Of a DNA stretch of 64,000 bases, positions 50,152 through 61,752 are shown in pieces. The stretch lies in the NCBI GenBank assembly GCA_019914995.1, contig CM034126.1, forward strand, positions 3,477,001 through 3,541,000. The letters are read 5' to 3'. Both the position numbers and the translations under genes were made by a program. This DNA is from Acanthochlamys bracteata (Eukaryota > Streptophyta > Magnoliopsida > Pandanales > Velloziaceae). Position 1 is the stretch's first letter; every line of letters begins with the position of its first letter. The notes beneath the pieces were generated by a model. The model was not told the origin of the DNA and made no database searches. It saw nothing but the letters and a program-made list of their open reading frames with translations.

Positions 50152-51353
50152 TTAATGAAAAAGCCTATCATGTTTTGCTTTTTCATCTAAGGTAAATCTA
50201 ATTTTAGCTACTGGAGGCAAACAACCAGCTCCTTTTTCCACTGGCTTTCCAACTTTATTACTATGCTTTCTTTTTGCTGTTCCTTCTTTTACTCTCTTGC
50301 TTGGCTTCATCTCAAAGGTACCAACTGACGAGCAAAGCAATGCATTTGCGTAACACCTCTCATGATTTCTGTTGGATATTGATTTCAAATCTTTAATCAA
50401 ATTCATTACTGCAGTTCATGCATCAAACTCCAATGCAAAGTCAGCATTTTAAAATTATTTATGTGATATATCTTATTTAAAGTTGAAAAATTGGAATTTA
50501 GAAAGTTTTGTTTAGGTTAAGAGGGTGTCTTAGTTACATAAAAATGAGTTTTATATGAAAGTGAATTTCGTGAAAGCAAAATTCAATGAGGAGTAAAGTT
50601 TGGCAGAAGTAAAATTCAAAGTGGTAATTAAAACGCTTGAAGTAGAATTTAGACTTAAATGTTTTTGGAAATTGAGTATGGTGTGGAAGTGTAGTTTAAA
50701 GTTATAACTAAAATACATAAAGTTGGGGAACTGAAAATCTGGAGGTAAGAATTACAGTCCTTTCAATTGAAACATGCTCTAAGTACACATGAACGTTAAA
50801 ATGAAAGAATCTAGCGACAAAAGGATCAAGAGGAGCATGTGAATGTGAAGCTGTTGTTCTTCCTTCTTGGAGCCCTCTTCACATGCTTTGCTTTGCTTTA
50901 GCTTTCTTCCTTCTTGCATCAACTTTTCAGTGGCAGCAAAAAACTTTTCATGCATGTCAGTGTCATTGCAAGCAAAGTTCTCAGTATGTAAATCTGGACC
51001 AGAAACAACAATTCACTACAGTTTGTATTGTATAGTAGGTTAGGTGAACATAAACTTAAATAGAAATTCCAAGGAATCTATCCATGTTTCTACATAGCAG
51101 ATTTCCATAATAGAGAATCGAGAAAGTATTCAAACATCATCAGTTTTTCTTTTTCGTTTTAGTTTATGTTCATGTTGATCTGAATATAGTATAGCAAAGA
51201 AATCCATGGGTCACTCCATTCATATTCGAAAATCCTTAGCTACTTCTCATAAGATTTAATATCAAGCAATGCGCATATCAGTTACAAATACCAATTTGTT
51301 TTTCAGATTCATGCATGATCGAAGTAAGAAAATCCTTTGCGTCTCCTAAATTT
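50152..51353 (-). CDS. Unrecognised minus-strand gene (partial exon model)
   Basis: Two exons join cleanly on the minus strand. Exon A, 51353-51292 (after ATATCAG, ending ATTG|GTATTTG), encodes NLGDAKDFLTSIMHESEKQI. Exon B starts at 50993 (after GGTCCAG), completes the split codon as Asp and encodes LHTENFACNDTDMHEKFFAA, then a Lys/Gln/Glu-rich helix (TEKLMQEGRKLKQSK..). Exon B runs into a MITE, and its first in-frame stop overlaps the MITE end at 50779-50781. A third coding-like segment beyond the MITE (acceptor CTGCAG at 50409-50414, stop at 50152) encodes a Lys-rich tail (MKPSKRVKEGTAKRKHS, then PPVAKIRFTLDEK). How it joins exon B is unclear, and no 5' exon or start codon was found. I do not recognise the protein. 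Position and strand suggest a promoter shared with HVA22. It may be a live lineage-specific gene or one damaged by the MITE. Confidence 0.42.
50521..50779. mobile_element. PIF/Harbinger-like MITE with TAA target duplication
   Basis: A 259-bp element with ends GAGGGTGTCTTAGTTAC and (reverse complement of the right end) GAGCATGTTTCAATTGA, flanked on both sides by TAA (50518-50520 and 50780-50782). A three-base TAA duplication fits PIF/Harbinger non-autonomous elements. It lies inside the unrecognised minus-strand gene, between its exon B and the downstream coding-like segment. Confidence 0.62.
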
Positions 51354-51934
51354 CTGATATAATTTATAATCAAAACAAATCAGACAGAGAAATAATTTCT
51401 ATAAAGTAAAGTATATAATAGGAACACAACTCCATCGAATGGCAATGCTATGCACTTTCAAACTTATTATTTATCTTAAAAGAGGAGAAAGAGAACTAAT
51501 TATGAGCTAAAATAAATGTTCTACGCCTTATATTGAAAAACTCATATCCTACTCCAATCTGTATCAAACTATTAAGGAACCGAACGTGGTCCGCATGCTT
51601 GACTCGTGCGAAGCGCTATCGACACCCACGACAATTACCAACATACCCTTAAATATCTTCTACAAACATCTGTAACGTAGGTTTAGTTTATTCCACAATC
51701 CAAATCCCTTGAGAACTCAATCAACGATTGATATTATATCCGCACAGTGAGATTAATTGTTTCTAGATTCTTTCAAATAGGGATTATGATTACGGAGAAA
51801 TTCAAAATCGAGAGTAGATAGAGAGGGAGTGTTGAAGTTGGTTGTTGTCGCACGGTGTGGCCCGCTCACTTGATTTCTTCTCCGATCGGGCGCGCCTGTT
51901 CGCCGGAGAGTTATCAACCGCTCATTTTCCTCCT
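51354..51934. other. Shared upstream region of the unrecognised gene and HVA22
   Basis: No exon was found on either strand. The unrecognised minus-strand gene and the plus-strand HVA22 gene point away from each other here, so this is a likely bidirectional promoter. An ACGTGG core near 51584 resembles part of an ABA-response element; HVA22 genes are often ABA- or stress-responsive, but a single core is weak evidence. Confidence 0.4.
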
Positions 51935-51942
51935 TATATAAA
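51935..51942 (+). promoter_or_regulatory. TATA box of the HVA22 gene
   Basis: TATATAAA lies about 30 bases before the presumed start of the HVA22 leader. The leader then appears to be split by a 5' UTR intron, with a donor at AAG|GTATCC (52033/52034) and an acceptor ATCCAG ending at 52469. Confidence 0.5.
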
Positions 51943-52553
51943 CAAAGAATCGTTTATCGTTCTCGTTATCTTTCGGTTGGCGTGCGAAACAAGCATAACA
52001 GTTTCCTTTCTTTCTGTGTGTTGAACGATTAAGGTATCCTTTTCTTCTCTGCCATTTCATTATTCGTAATTCTAGCTTCTTATAATTCTTTTTCAATGTC
52101 TCGTTTTGAAGTTAGTGCCAGATTTCGGTAATTTGTTTGATTTTTCATTTTTTCCCCTGTGTTTGTCTGCCATTCTTGAGCGAGTTAACAGATTTGAGTT
52201 ATAGAAGAATATTTTAATCTGGACAGAATTATGTAGATTTATTTACTGTTGTTTGATTAGGTTATGTAAAATTTGTTCATACTCCTAGATTAGTTATTGC
52301 ATTATTTCTGATTAGTTGTTGAAATCATGCATGTAATGTGTTTGAATTTATGCGGCAATGATTGTTTAGCACATTACCAGTAACTGAAATTAGTTGGCCT
52401 GAGTGTGGTAATGAAGAAGTGCATTCATGGTTGGATTTCTTAAGCATGCAATGTGGTTGATTGATCCAGGTTATTTCCCTTCATGCTAAGTTAGGTTGTT
52501 TGGGAGGTCACCGACGAATTCTTTCTGCTTTTGTACATGTGAAGTGATTTAAG

Positions 52554-54694
52554 ATGGGATCATTGCTTACTAGAGCCCTAGTGTAAGTACAGTTTCATAA
52601 CCATCTTTTTGTTTGTCTAGTATAGAAGATTGGAGCAATGAGCTTCTAGTCTAACTTTTTCAATGCAGGATGGTCCTTGGGTATGCTTACCCAGCCTATG
52701 AGTGCTACAAGACAGTTGAGCTGAATAAGCCGAAGATTGAGCAACTCAGATTTTGGTGTCAGTATTGGTAACTTTCGCACTGTGCTTGATCTTAACTGAT
52801 ATTAGTTAATAGTTAAGACCTTTTCGATCCTTTTAGATGGAAACTGTAATTTATACACGGACACAGGCCTGAAATTTTGAAAAAATAGGGATGTTCAATA
52901 TATGCCATTTCCTACATTCAACTGCATTAAGTTTCAATATTATCCGAGCCTTACCTAGAATAATTTGTCATCATCTAGCCAATAAGAAAATCTTACATGG
53001 GTTGCTAATCAGATGGTAGCACATGTATTATGCATTTCATGGGTTCTAATGGAACAATGTATTACTGATGGGGTATATTTCCCCTTTCTATTCATAATTA
53101 TTTGCTCTATTTTCTGTTTGACAGAAGCTGTATTTCTCTTATTGAATGCAGGATTCTAGTTGCTTTACTCACAATCTTTGAGAGAGTAGGAGATACCTTC
53201 ATTTCTTGGTAATACCATCTCAAGCACATAATTATAAATTTCACATATTTGTTGCTTGATGTTTCATTCTTTGTTTATTTTGAAGGTTGCCAATGTACTG
53301 TGAGGCTAAGCTGGCATTCTACGTGTATCTTTGGTATCCTAGAACCAGGGTATGACATCTGTCTTCTTATATTGGTTATTGTTGTGATCTGTACAGGAAT
53401 TTAACTTGCTCTGTTTTGTAGGGTACAACATATGTCTATGACACCTTCTTCAGGCCATGCATCTCAAAGCATGAGACAGAGATTGATCGTAATTTGCTTG
53501 AGCTGAGAACAAGAGCTGGAGACATAGTTGTCCAATACTGGCAGAAGGCAGCTATATATGGACAGACACGATTCTTTGAGATATTGCAATACGTCGCTTC
53601 ACAATCACAATCCCAGCCATCAAGACCTCGTTCTTCTCAGGTAGAAACCTAGCATGTGTGGTAGGCCATAATTTGTCTACCTTGACCTTCTAATGTAGAA
53701 TTTTCAATCTCTTATATATGATAGGTTAAATAGCCTTTGCTCGTAGTTTAAAAGGAAATTTACTTTCTACCTATTGCAAAGTTTATGTATGTATGTTCCA
53801 AATGCATTCTTCTCATTTGATGAGCACTACACAAAGAGATACTTTTATGGATTGAATGAGCTTGTTGTAGGCGTTGTTAAAGTCCCTATCATCTTAGATG
53901 CTCTTGTCTTTTTGTTGTAGTTATTGTTTTAGAAACAAGAGGTACATCAGCCCGCAGCAATGGTAGGCTTTGTGAATTTTATACATTTCGATTGCATTGC
54001 TTTCTTTTTTCATATTGACAAGGTGGACCATACCACAAAGATGGAATGTTCAAATCCTAGCCTGTATCTTTTTTTGTTGAACATGATATGCATGTGTAAT
54101 GCTCATCACCTAAGAAGAATGAGTTGGGAATGTGCTGACCATATGAATGTATGGCCACTAATTATGAGAAGATAAAAGCTAGTTAATAATGTATAATATC
54201 TTCTGTTACATTTTGTTTTTAAGCTTTAAGGCCCTTGTTATTTTAACAGCACTTTCCCTGATGGTTGTTATTTATGATTTTAGTGGCAACCGGTTCATCA
54301 GCCAGCAATAGCAGCCGGTCGCCAGCCAGCAGCAGCAGCAACAACTGGACCGACTCGCCAGACAGCAGCATCTGCACCTTCCCGCCAGTCATCAGCAAGT
54401 TTGCAGCAGGCAGAACAATTAACATGTATACCACCAAGCCCAACTAAGACCCAGCAATCGCATGAATCTGCAAGGACGAGTCTGCAAACGCCTGTAGTCT
54501 CTGCCTCTCAGCCTCGAGCCTCTTCTGGCAATAGCACATCAGAAGCCACTAGTAATGCTGTTCAGACAACAGAAGAAATGGAAACTGATTCAGTGAAGGT
54601 GCTGGCCAGGGAGGACTTGAACCCATCCGGACAGGAAAATACAGCGGAAGAATCTATTCGCTTCACACGTGCAAGGTTGAGGAAAAGGTCATAA
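52554..54694 (+). CDS. HVA22: HVA22/DP1/Yop1-family ER-shaping protein
   Basis: Six exons (52554-52582, 52669-52767, 53152-53208, 53286-53349, 53422-53640, 54284-54694) give 292 residues. The N-terminal half is the TB2/DP1/HVA22 domain: LGYAYPAYECYKTVE, FWCQYWILVALLTIFERVGD, PMYCEAKLAFYVYLWYPRTR and then GTTYVYDTFFRPCISKHE. It includes the hydrophobic hairpins that wedge into the ER membrane. Related proteins (Yop1, REEP) curve ER tubules; barley HVA22 is ABA-induced and acts in vesicle traffic. The C-terminal half (about 157-292) is a hydrophilic Gln/Ala/Ser/Thr-rich tail with no fold, ending FTRARLRKRS. The tail marks the long HVA22 g/h/i group; At1g75700, next to LQY1 in Arabidopsis, belongs to it. 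The last exon follows a 643-base intron, and losing it would produce a short form. Confidence 0.93.
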
Positions 54695-56291
54695 CTTGGC
54701 GGATAGGGGTATATGGCATTGGCAATTCCAAGTAGCATATTAACAAGCTGACAGAAAAAAAAAAAGAATTGATGGCCATGTTGAATCTCTTTATTCATGA
54801 ACAATTGTCAAAAGCTGCTGTTGTTCATGAGCTATTATTCTATTTTCCATGGGATGTGGCTCATGAGCCATATTAGGTGATAATCCATCATCCATGGGTT
54901 GCGGTGTATGGGCAATGGGGGCATGTCCTATGGGGCTGTTTGGTTCAGTTTTTCTCCAACAAAATTTTTCAATTCTTTATTTTACGTTTTTTAATACATA
55001 TTTTATAAGTATATAAAAAATTTATTTAAAAATTTAGAAAGTGTAAAAAAATTCTACGAAGTGAAATTTTTTTATTTTGCATATTTTTTTTATTTTTTTT
55101 GAAATAAAAAAATAAAACTTATTTTTTAAAATAGATAAAAATATTTTTTATTTTATAAAAATTCTATTTTATAAGTAATCTCAAACGATCCATAGTCCAT
55201 TGACTAATTCGAGTGCTGCTATTCAGTGGCCCTCGTGAGCTTCAGTTTCAACGTGGCATATCCATGTCATCAGCATTCAACATTTAATTTAGAGTATTTG
55301 TTTAAAGCTATATTGTATAGTTATGAGCTAGCGTGTATGCGCTTTAGTCAATGATATGCTATTCTACTTGGAGTATGGTTTAACGACTATTATCATAAGT
55401 TATAACTTATATATTTAATTTATATATCCAATAATAGAAATTATTTTTAAAATTTTGCATCATGGCATAGTACTGAAGTTCACCAATGTGTTTCTAAAAA
55501 ATAATATATCTGTATTTTTATTCATATATATATACATATATATTCTACAAGCTAATGGTTTGTAAAATATTACTCATGAGCTATTGGTCATAGTTATTAG
55601 CGATGGATTGCCATGTTGACAATTTTTAATATCTAGGCTTCAAAATGCATTGCCGTTTGACAACTTTTTTTGCAAGAGAGTTGGATTAAAGGCTTATTTC
55701 AATTGCACAAAATTAATTTTTCTTCGCTAGATTTTAGATTTTAAATTATTTATATTTCAGCTTACTTCCAATTTATCGAACTCACAAAATTTATTTATTA
55801 CCCAACTCAATTTTATCAAATTCAGTTTTAGAAAACTCATTTCTTATAAATTAAACACCCTAAAAGGGGTGACTCACAGCATCGACGAATTTGATAACAA
55901 TGATGGCATCGTGGCATCACAGACGGCACCCAGGTTGAGCACAACTTATAACTTCGATGTGTTTAGACAAACAAGCAATTGCTGTTCATCGTAAGCAGAA
56001 GCAACTTTGCAGATGTCTTGTTTCAGCTCAAACTTTGAAACTGCAAGGAGGCTGAGGAGAAGCTTGAACTTCTAATCAAAGTCTCTGTACAATAAGTTGA
56101 AAGATCTGATGCTTATTATGTAAGTATGAACAGCAAAGGCCTACATAACACAAGAAAATTGGTAAATTTACAACAAAAAAGCAGACCAGCGTTTTTGCTG
56201 CACAATTTTATGTGCATACACTATAGCGCAGACTTGTGCCTACTTCGCTTTACATAACAAACAACATTCTATAAATGCTGTAATAGGATAC
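54695..56291. other. Intergenic between convergent HVA22 and E2F
   Basis: Contains the 3' flanks of both genes and a MITE (listed separately). Around 55.2-55.9 kb it is AT-rich, with a short TA microsatellite near 55525. No gene is seen. Confidence 0.5.
54930..55195. mobile_element. hAT-like MITE with GTTTGG ends
   Basis: The left end ATGGGGCTGTTTGGTTCAG and the reverse complement of the right end, ATGGATCGTTTGAGATTAC, match, enclosing AT-rich DNA of about 265 bp. The TGTTTGG-type end is frequent in plant hAT MITEs. It lies shortly after the HVA22 stop codon and may fall inside its 3' UTR. Confidence 0.5.
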
Positions 56292-59200
56292 TCACGTCCT
56301 CCATCTATCTGTGACAGTGGCCTGTACATCTGCTAGAAACCAGTAATCTGCATCCTTCTGCACATTTTAAGGTTATATCAGGTAAAAATACTACTTCAGC
56401 ATAGAACCAAATAGACAAGGCTCTAGAAAGGAACACTTACATGAACATCGTAAGGAACAATTTTCATAAATCCCTCAACAGATCCCTTTGAGATAGTAGA
56501 AACTGAAGATGTCCCGTCCGTAGCTTGGTCTTGACCTAGTTGTGAAGCGCCACTGTCCCTATCTGCATGCGTGGACAGTAAAGGTCTCTCACCATTATGA
56601 TCGCTGCCTCTATCTTCAAGACACAAATTCATGTATTGTGACTGGACATGTTCCGAAGCTTCAGATGTGCCCTCATGATTGCTGTAAGGATAATTCTTTG
56701 ATATCATTATATAATGAACAGACACAGTTCATTTTCAAACAATAGAAACTACATTACCTACCTGACTAGGTAGCAATCTATGGGACCCATTGCACTTCTC
56801 AAAAGAATTTGGTACCGACTCTGGGAAAATTCAGTACCCTGTCCAAAGAAATCATAAACTTCAGCGACAGACTACTTCATCTGCTATCAGATTTCAATAT
56901 TCAGATTACTTAATGCTATGAGTCCTTTAGAGTCCCTCCTTTCTGTGGAAGATGGGGGTATACACCTACTTGGGATAGGCTTTGAAAATGGATGGTGCAA
57001 TTCAAAAAGAAATGCTGGTAGGGAGATATAGATTTAAGATTAACTTACCTCGGTAGGGAGGAACTCTGATAGGGAGACATAGATTTATCTTTAAGTTTAA
57101 CTTACCTCATTAGGGTCAGGAACTTCGAGACTGGTTCCATGAGGAGCTTGTATGGCTATAAGGGTAGAATCCTATTAGAAAAAAGAAAAGATATTTCGAC
57201 CTTTATAAATTTCCATACCAAGAGCCAAGTAAGTTATTAGTCACGAAAGTCAAAAACAAACCTTATAGATTGGAAGGCTGGATATATCTTCTTTGGTAAG
57301 AAAGAGCCACCTGAAAGGTCATTATTCAATGATTAAAACAATTCACCTTTATAATAGGTAACCGTTGAGGATATTAGCTATACTTTTGTTTGTATTCATC
57401 TTCTCCAAAGGACCTCAGTCTGTCTTGTGCAGCTCTAAAGAAGCAGATAGAAGTCAGTAACTGCTTTACAAACTAGACATGTATGCTCTTTTTATTTCTT
57501 ACAAAAGCACACTGCCACCCACCTTATTTTATCATCAAGTCTGCAATCCTCAGCACGCAATGCTTCACACTCACTCTGAGCAACAAGAAAGACCAGGACA
57601 TGAGCGTTAATCTTCATTAATGCACAAAAAGAAGAAACATAAAGCAGAGCTGCTTGATCTAAATTTGTTAACTAATAATAGAACTGACTGTTACAATGCA
57701 CCTACAATTGGTATTAAGCACTGTTGATATCCGATCACAGGCATAGATCAGATTAAAAAGACTTCATGCCAATAGCCAGTACAGATAGATTCAATGAAGA
57801 CAATGAAATATCTTAAGAAAAAACATCATGCCAACATTAAGACATCAAACTGACATGTTTCTTTTGCCACCTCTACATCCTTATACACTACAGAGAATGC
57901 ATATAGACTTGGAAGTCTGATGTACATCAGATGTAATCAGTGAAACAACCTAGATTAAGTTTCATTATGTCTACTACTTTACTCTAAAACCTTTACCACA
58001 TGCCTATGCTCAACGCTGTAGTGTTACTAGCTTGACTTTGAATTGTCCACCAACAATTTCTATCTGGCTCTTCTAGAAACATTCACGCACTTAAACAATC
58101 TAATCACCATTTGTGTGATTCTCATCATGAGGTAGGGCCATAGTCTGCTTTTTATAAAATGGACAAAATGCCAGTAGTCATTGAAAGATAAGTTAGGGAT
58201 AACAGAGAGCAGGAGATTAGGAACACAAGTCAGAACAGGTAACAGTTGTGTATCACCCACAAACTGCATTCATCTTACAACAGGAAAACTGACAGCATAA
58301 GATAATGAAATAAACATAAAGGCATGATTGACTTAAAGAATTGTTGCATCATGTAGGCAGTGAGCTGCCAAGATCAAAGAACAATCTTGACAGATACACA
58401 TCATTACAAACAAAAGAAGGAATCCTGTTCTTTGATCTAATACTTGAATAAGAGTAGACTAAGAGTGCAATTAGAATATCATATCTTCATGTATGCATGT
58501 ATAGCATACAAAACCCATGAGTGACCTTTAGTACATGTAAAGGGTAATTGAACTGCATAATACTATTAAATGTGACATTTGCACCTCAAAGAGACAGCAG
58601 GCGTTTGTAGTACTTATGCATACCTGCAAATGTGCAATATGTTCGCCCAGTCCTCTAGGTCTTGAAATATCGATTCCCCTATTTGAAAACATCTTATCAG
58701 AAAAAGCTATTTGATTACTAGAAGAAGAAGGAGAGAGAGAGAGAGAGAGAGAGAGAGCAATGAAGAGTGTAATTACTTCCAACGAATCCTGTTCTTCAAT
58801 TCCTTCTCAATCAATCCTACTCCTTCAAGCACATTGGTGATATCATATATCCTCCGTTTTTGAACCTGTCAGAGCACACAAGAGGCACAGGTGATAAGCA
58901 GTTCATCTTGTATGAATACAATAAGCAGTCTTAATATCAAGACAAGGTCATACATCCAACATATCTGCTGCACTATTCAAATCAAGAATGCCATCTTCTG
59001 CCTGCTTTAGAAGATTTAGGAACTTCTTTGTTAATAACCCTGAAAGTATTAAGTTGTAGAGCCACTCATTATTGTTACAGATGGCAAAATGTAGCAGTGG
59101 AAATCTCATTCCTATTCTGAGGTTCAACTTACCAAGAGAACTATCATATCGACAATTTGATGGTGCCAAAGTGCTCAAAGGGTTACCTGAAAAATGAAAC

Positions 59201-60875
59201 ACTGATATCAGAGACCACATCATTGTTTCTCTCTTTTCTCTTCCTGCTTCTTTCAATAAAAAAATAACCAGATGTATACAAATATGAACTTACCATGGCT
59301 AGTAACTGAATCACACTTAATGTGGCTACTAACAGATTACATACATTCTAAATTTGTTGTTTCTATACTCTGACTACTAATGTACATAAATTAATCAATT
59401 CTGATGGAAGAAAAGGAGAGTAGAATCACCATCAACCGATCCATCAATCTGCACTAGCTCTTTCTTTGGTTTCAAGGATTTTGTCTTTTTAGGACGCTTA
59501 GCACCAATGGATAAGACAGGTGGAAGTACACAAGTATCAGGTTCTTCTTTAGGAAGTATATTGGCTGTAGCTTTAGCACTCTCGACGTCGTGATCCTTCG
59601 TCCCATTTAGGTGTTTTGCCTGCACAATGTTTACAGACATGTTTTTAAAAAAAAAATTGAGTAGAAACAATCATTTGAGGTGCGACGAGGAAATATTTAT
59701 TAAAACTAGCAAGAATAGCTACAAAGAAAATATTGGTTAGAAAATTCTATTAGTGTAATTAGAATGATCCTGAAAATGTTGGAGCCGATGTATGCTTAGT
59801 GAGGGATTTCCTAACAAATATCTCTATTACTCATTCAAAGTATTCTACAAAATTTAAAATAAAATAGAAGAGATTATTTGATCCACATCCTATGTCCAGT
59901 GAGTCAGTCATTGTATATCCTGTATACTTATGCACTAGAATGCTTCCGGAGAAACTACAAAAACACTGTCATTTAACTTGAGATGATGGAACTGGAAATT
60001 GCCCATAAGTTGCCAAAATATCTTTACTGACTATTATATAAATTTATTTTCTGGATACAAAGCATCCAGCTTAGGCAGTGTAATCAAGATCAATGCAAGG
60101 ATCTAAAGAAAACATGTCCAGAAATGCAGCAGCTCTCTGGATACCAAGGTACAAAGAATAATATTTGACAAAAAACTTGCTACATCTTTCAGATAATGAA
60201 GGGTACGAAATTGTTAACGAATACTTGCGACAGTAAGACAACTGATCAAACATACACAATCGGTGTATGAACTAACAAGACCAACAGGATATTCTAGGAG
60301 ACAAAATGCAAAAAAATTCTCAACATTTTCTCAAGTAGGATAAAAAAAAGGAGCAGGAAGTTAACATATAGCCGAGATAAACTAACATTTAACGTCGGTA
60401 CTGCTAACTTGGTGTGCAAACAAGCCTGTAATACATCTCTGTCCCATATCATCGTGACTAACTAAAACGACATCCAACTAAATACAAGTTATAATTACCT
60501 CAACTATAATTGATTAACAGCTAATTTTCCCAAAAATAGCATTTACTGCACCAGTAATAGCTGCTGTCAAACTAAATCTCGAACTGATCAACAAACAACC
60601 AAAGCCCATACGAACTACTAAGCTTATAATCAAACAAATCAATGCATTTTAGAGAACAATTATACCTCCGGAAGGTTAGCAGGGGTAGGGACGGAAGCAG
60701 AAGCCTTCCTCTTCTCAATCGCGTTTAAGAACAGAGAGGGATCGAAGCGTTGCTGCGGCAAAGGGGAGAATGGAAAGTTAAGGTTGGTTGGATGACGTAA
60801 TATCGCCGCCGGCGTGAAGCGAAGCTGCGGTGGCGGGGGCGGTGGTTGAACACTTGCTCCTTCTACTCCTGACAT
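56292..60875 (-). CDS. E2F: E2F transcription factor (E2FA/B/C clade)
   Basis: Thirteen exons on the minus strand join in frame to 428 residues: 60875-60666, 59619-59430, 59186-59133, 59039-58954, 58865-58777, 58678-58624, 57575-57523, 57434-57384, 57310-57262, 57171-57106, 56838-56762, 56681-56441 and 56357-56292. A Pro-rich N-terminus is followed by a winged-helix DNA-binding domain (about 145-211), with [32 protein letters not shown] and the [12 protein letters not shown] recognition motif (184-195). A leucine-rich dimerisation region and marked box follow (about 212-330, ending [18 protein letters not shown]). The tail, [18 protein letters not shown], is the position of the retinoblastoma (RBR)-binding motif. 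Plant E2Fs pair with DP proteins, bind TTTSSCGC and control G1/S genes. I cannot fix the paralogue. The Met at 60875 is chosen because it starts the Pro-rich region; an in-frame ATG lies 25 codons upstream. Confidence 0.95.
57015..57124. repeat. Tandem duplication spanning the E2F exon 10 splice donor
   Basis: Copy A (57015-57065) and copy B (57066-57124) both contain the TAGGGAGA..ATAGATTTA..TTAACTTACCTC..TAGGG core. Copy B covers the last 19 bases of exon 10 and its donor (GAG|GTAAGTT at 57106/57105). Copy A repeats the donor (GAG|GTAAGTT at 57049/57048). See the findings. Confidence 0.72.
58731..58757 (+). repeat. GA microsatellite in E2F intron 5
   Basis: 27 bases of perfect GA repeat, 19 bases from the exon 5 donor. 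It is likely polymorphic in length. Confidence 0.9.
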
Positions 60876-61752
60876 AACCACAGGAAATCGAACAAAATCG
60901 AACAAACAAATTTCTGAATAAGAGAAGCAACTGATTGAAGTAGAAACCACAAAGAAGGGAAAATTTTCGAGAGAGATTATAGGAAATTGTTGATGAAATT
61001 TCTTTTATCGATCGAGTTTTGTTGATGTTGGGAATGTGAAGATTTGGGGGTTTTTTGTTTTGCGCGTAACCGGGCGCGCGTGTGCGTGCGAGTTCGAATC
61101 AGGGAGTTCAGTTACTATACTAATGCACGCACGGTGCGGCCACTTTTAAATCTCTACGATGAGAATCTTTTTCTAAAATGTACGTCTTATGAGCTGAGCG
61201 TAGAACCGGGGTGATCAGTTGGGAGCAGAAGGGAGCGGTGGCGTTCTGGTGTTTCCGGACTGTAGTTTTGGTTATCCAATGACTTTATTTTTCGTTAAGA
61301 GGTAAAAGATCGGGTAAATGTAATTTCTTAGCCAATTACGGTACTTGGCATGCTGGTGTTGCCGTGATTCAACAATGTAGAGCGTCTCATAACTGACACT
61401 GGTTTTTACTACCTGAAATGTTGTTGAATTTCCTAAAAACTAAGTTTATCTACTTTGATTACATTTTCTAAAAAATGTAATGGTCAATTATTGCAATTGC
61501 ATCAAACTATTCCACTAAAGTTTATCTACTCAGAGAGCTTAAATGGGCCAAATCAGGCATTCACTATAAGGGCTCAAACAATCATGCATTTTCCTGATTC
61601 CTTTAGGCTCATTAGCCCAGTGCAAGCCCATTTGACCTACTATGTACTGTGCAGTACCAATACAGCAACTCTACGCACGCCTTCGTGGTCTTCGTTCGTT
61701 TTCGTGTCGTTTCAGTTCGATATTCGAGTCGATCATCAGAAGAAGAACAAAC
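60876..61752. other. Intergenic between E2F and the ALKBH relic
   Basis: The two genes diverge here. A GC-rich patch (TGCGCGTAACCGGGCGCGCG, about 61061-61080) probably marks the E2F promoter. No perfect E2F self-binding consensus was found. The plus-strand side leads into the ALKBH-like exon. Confidence 0.45.

Noticed and set aside
61061..61080. GC-rich TTTTGCGCG patch as an E2F autoregulatory site
   Set aside because: It does not fit TTTSSCGC on either strand.
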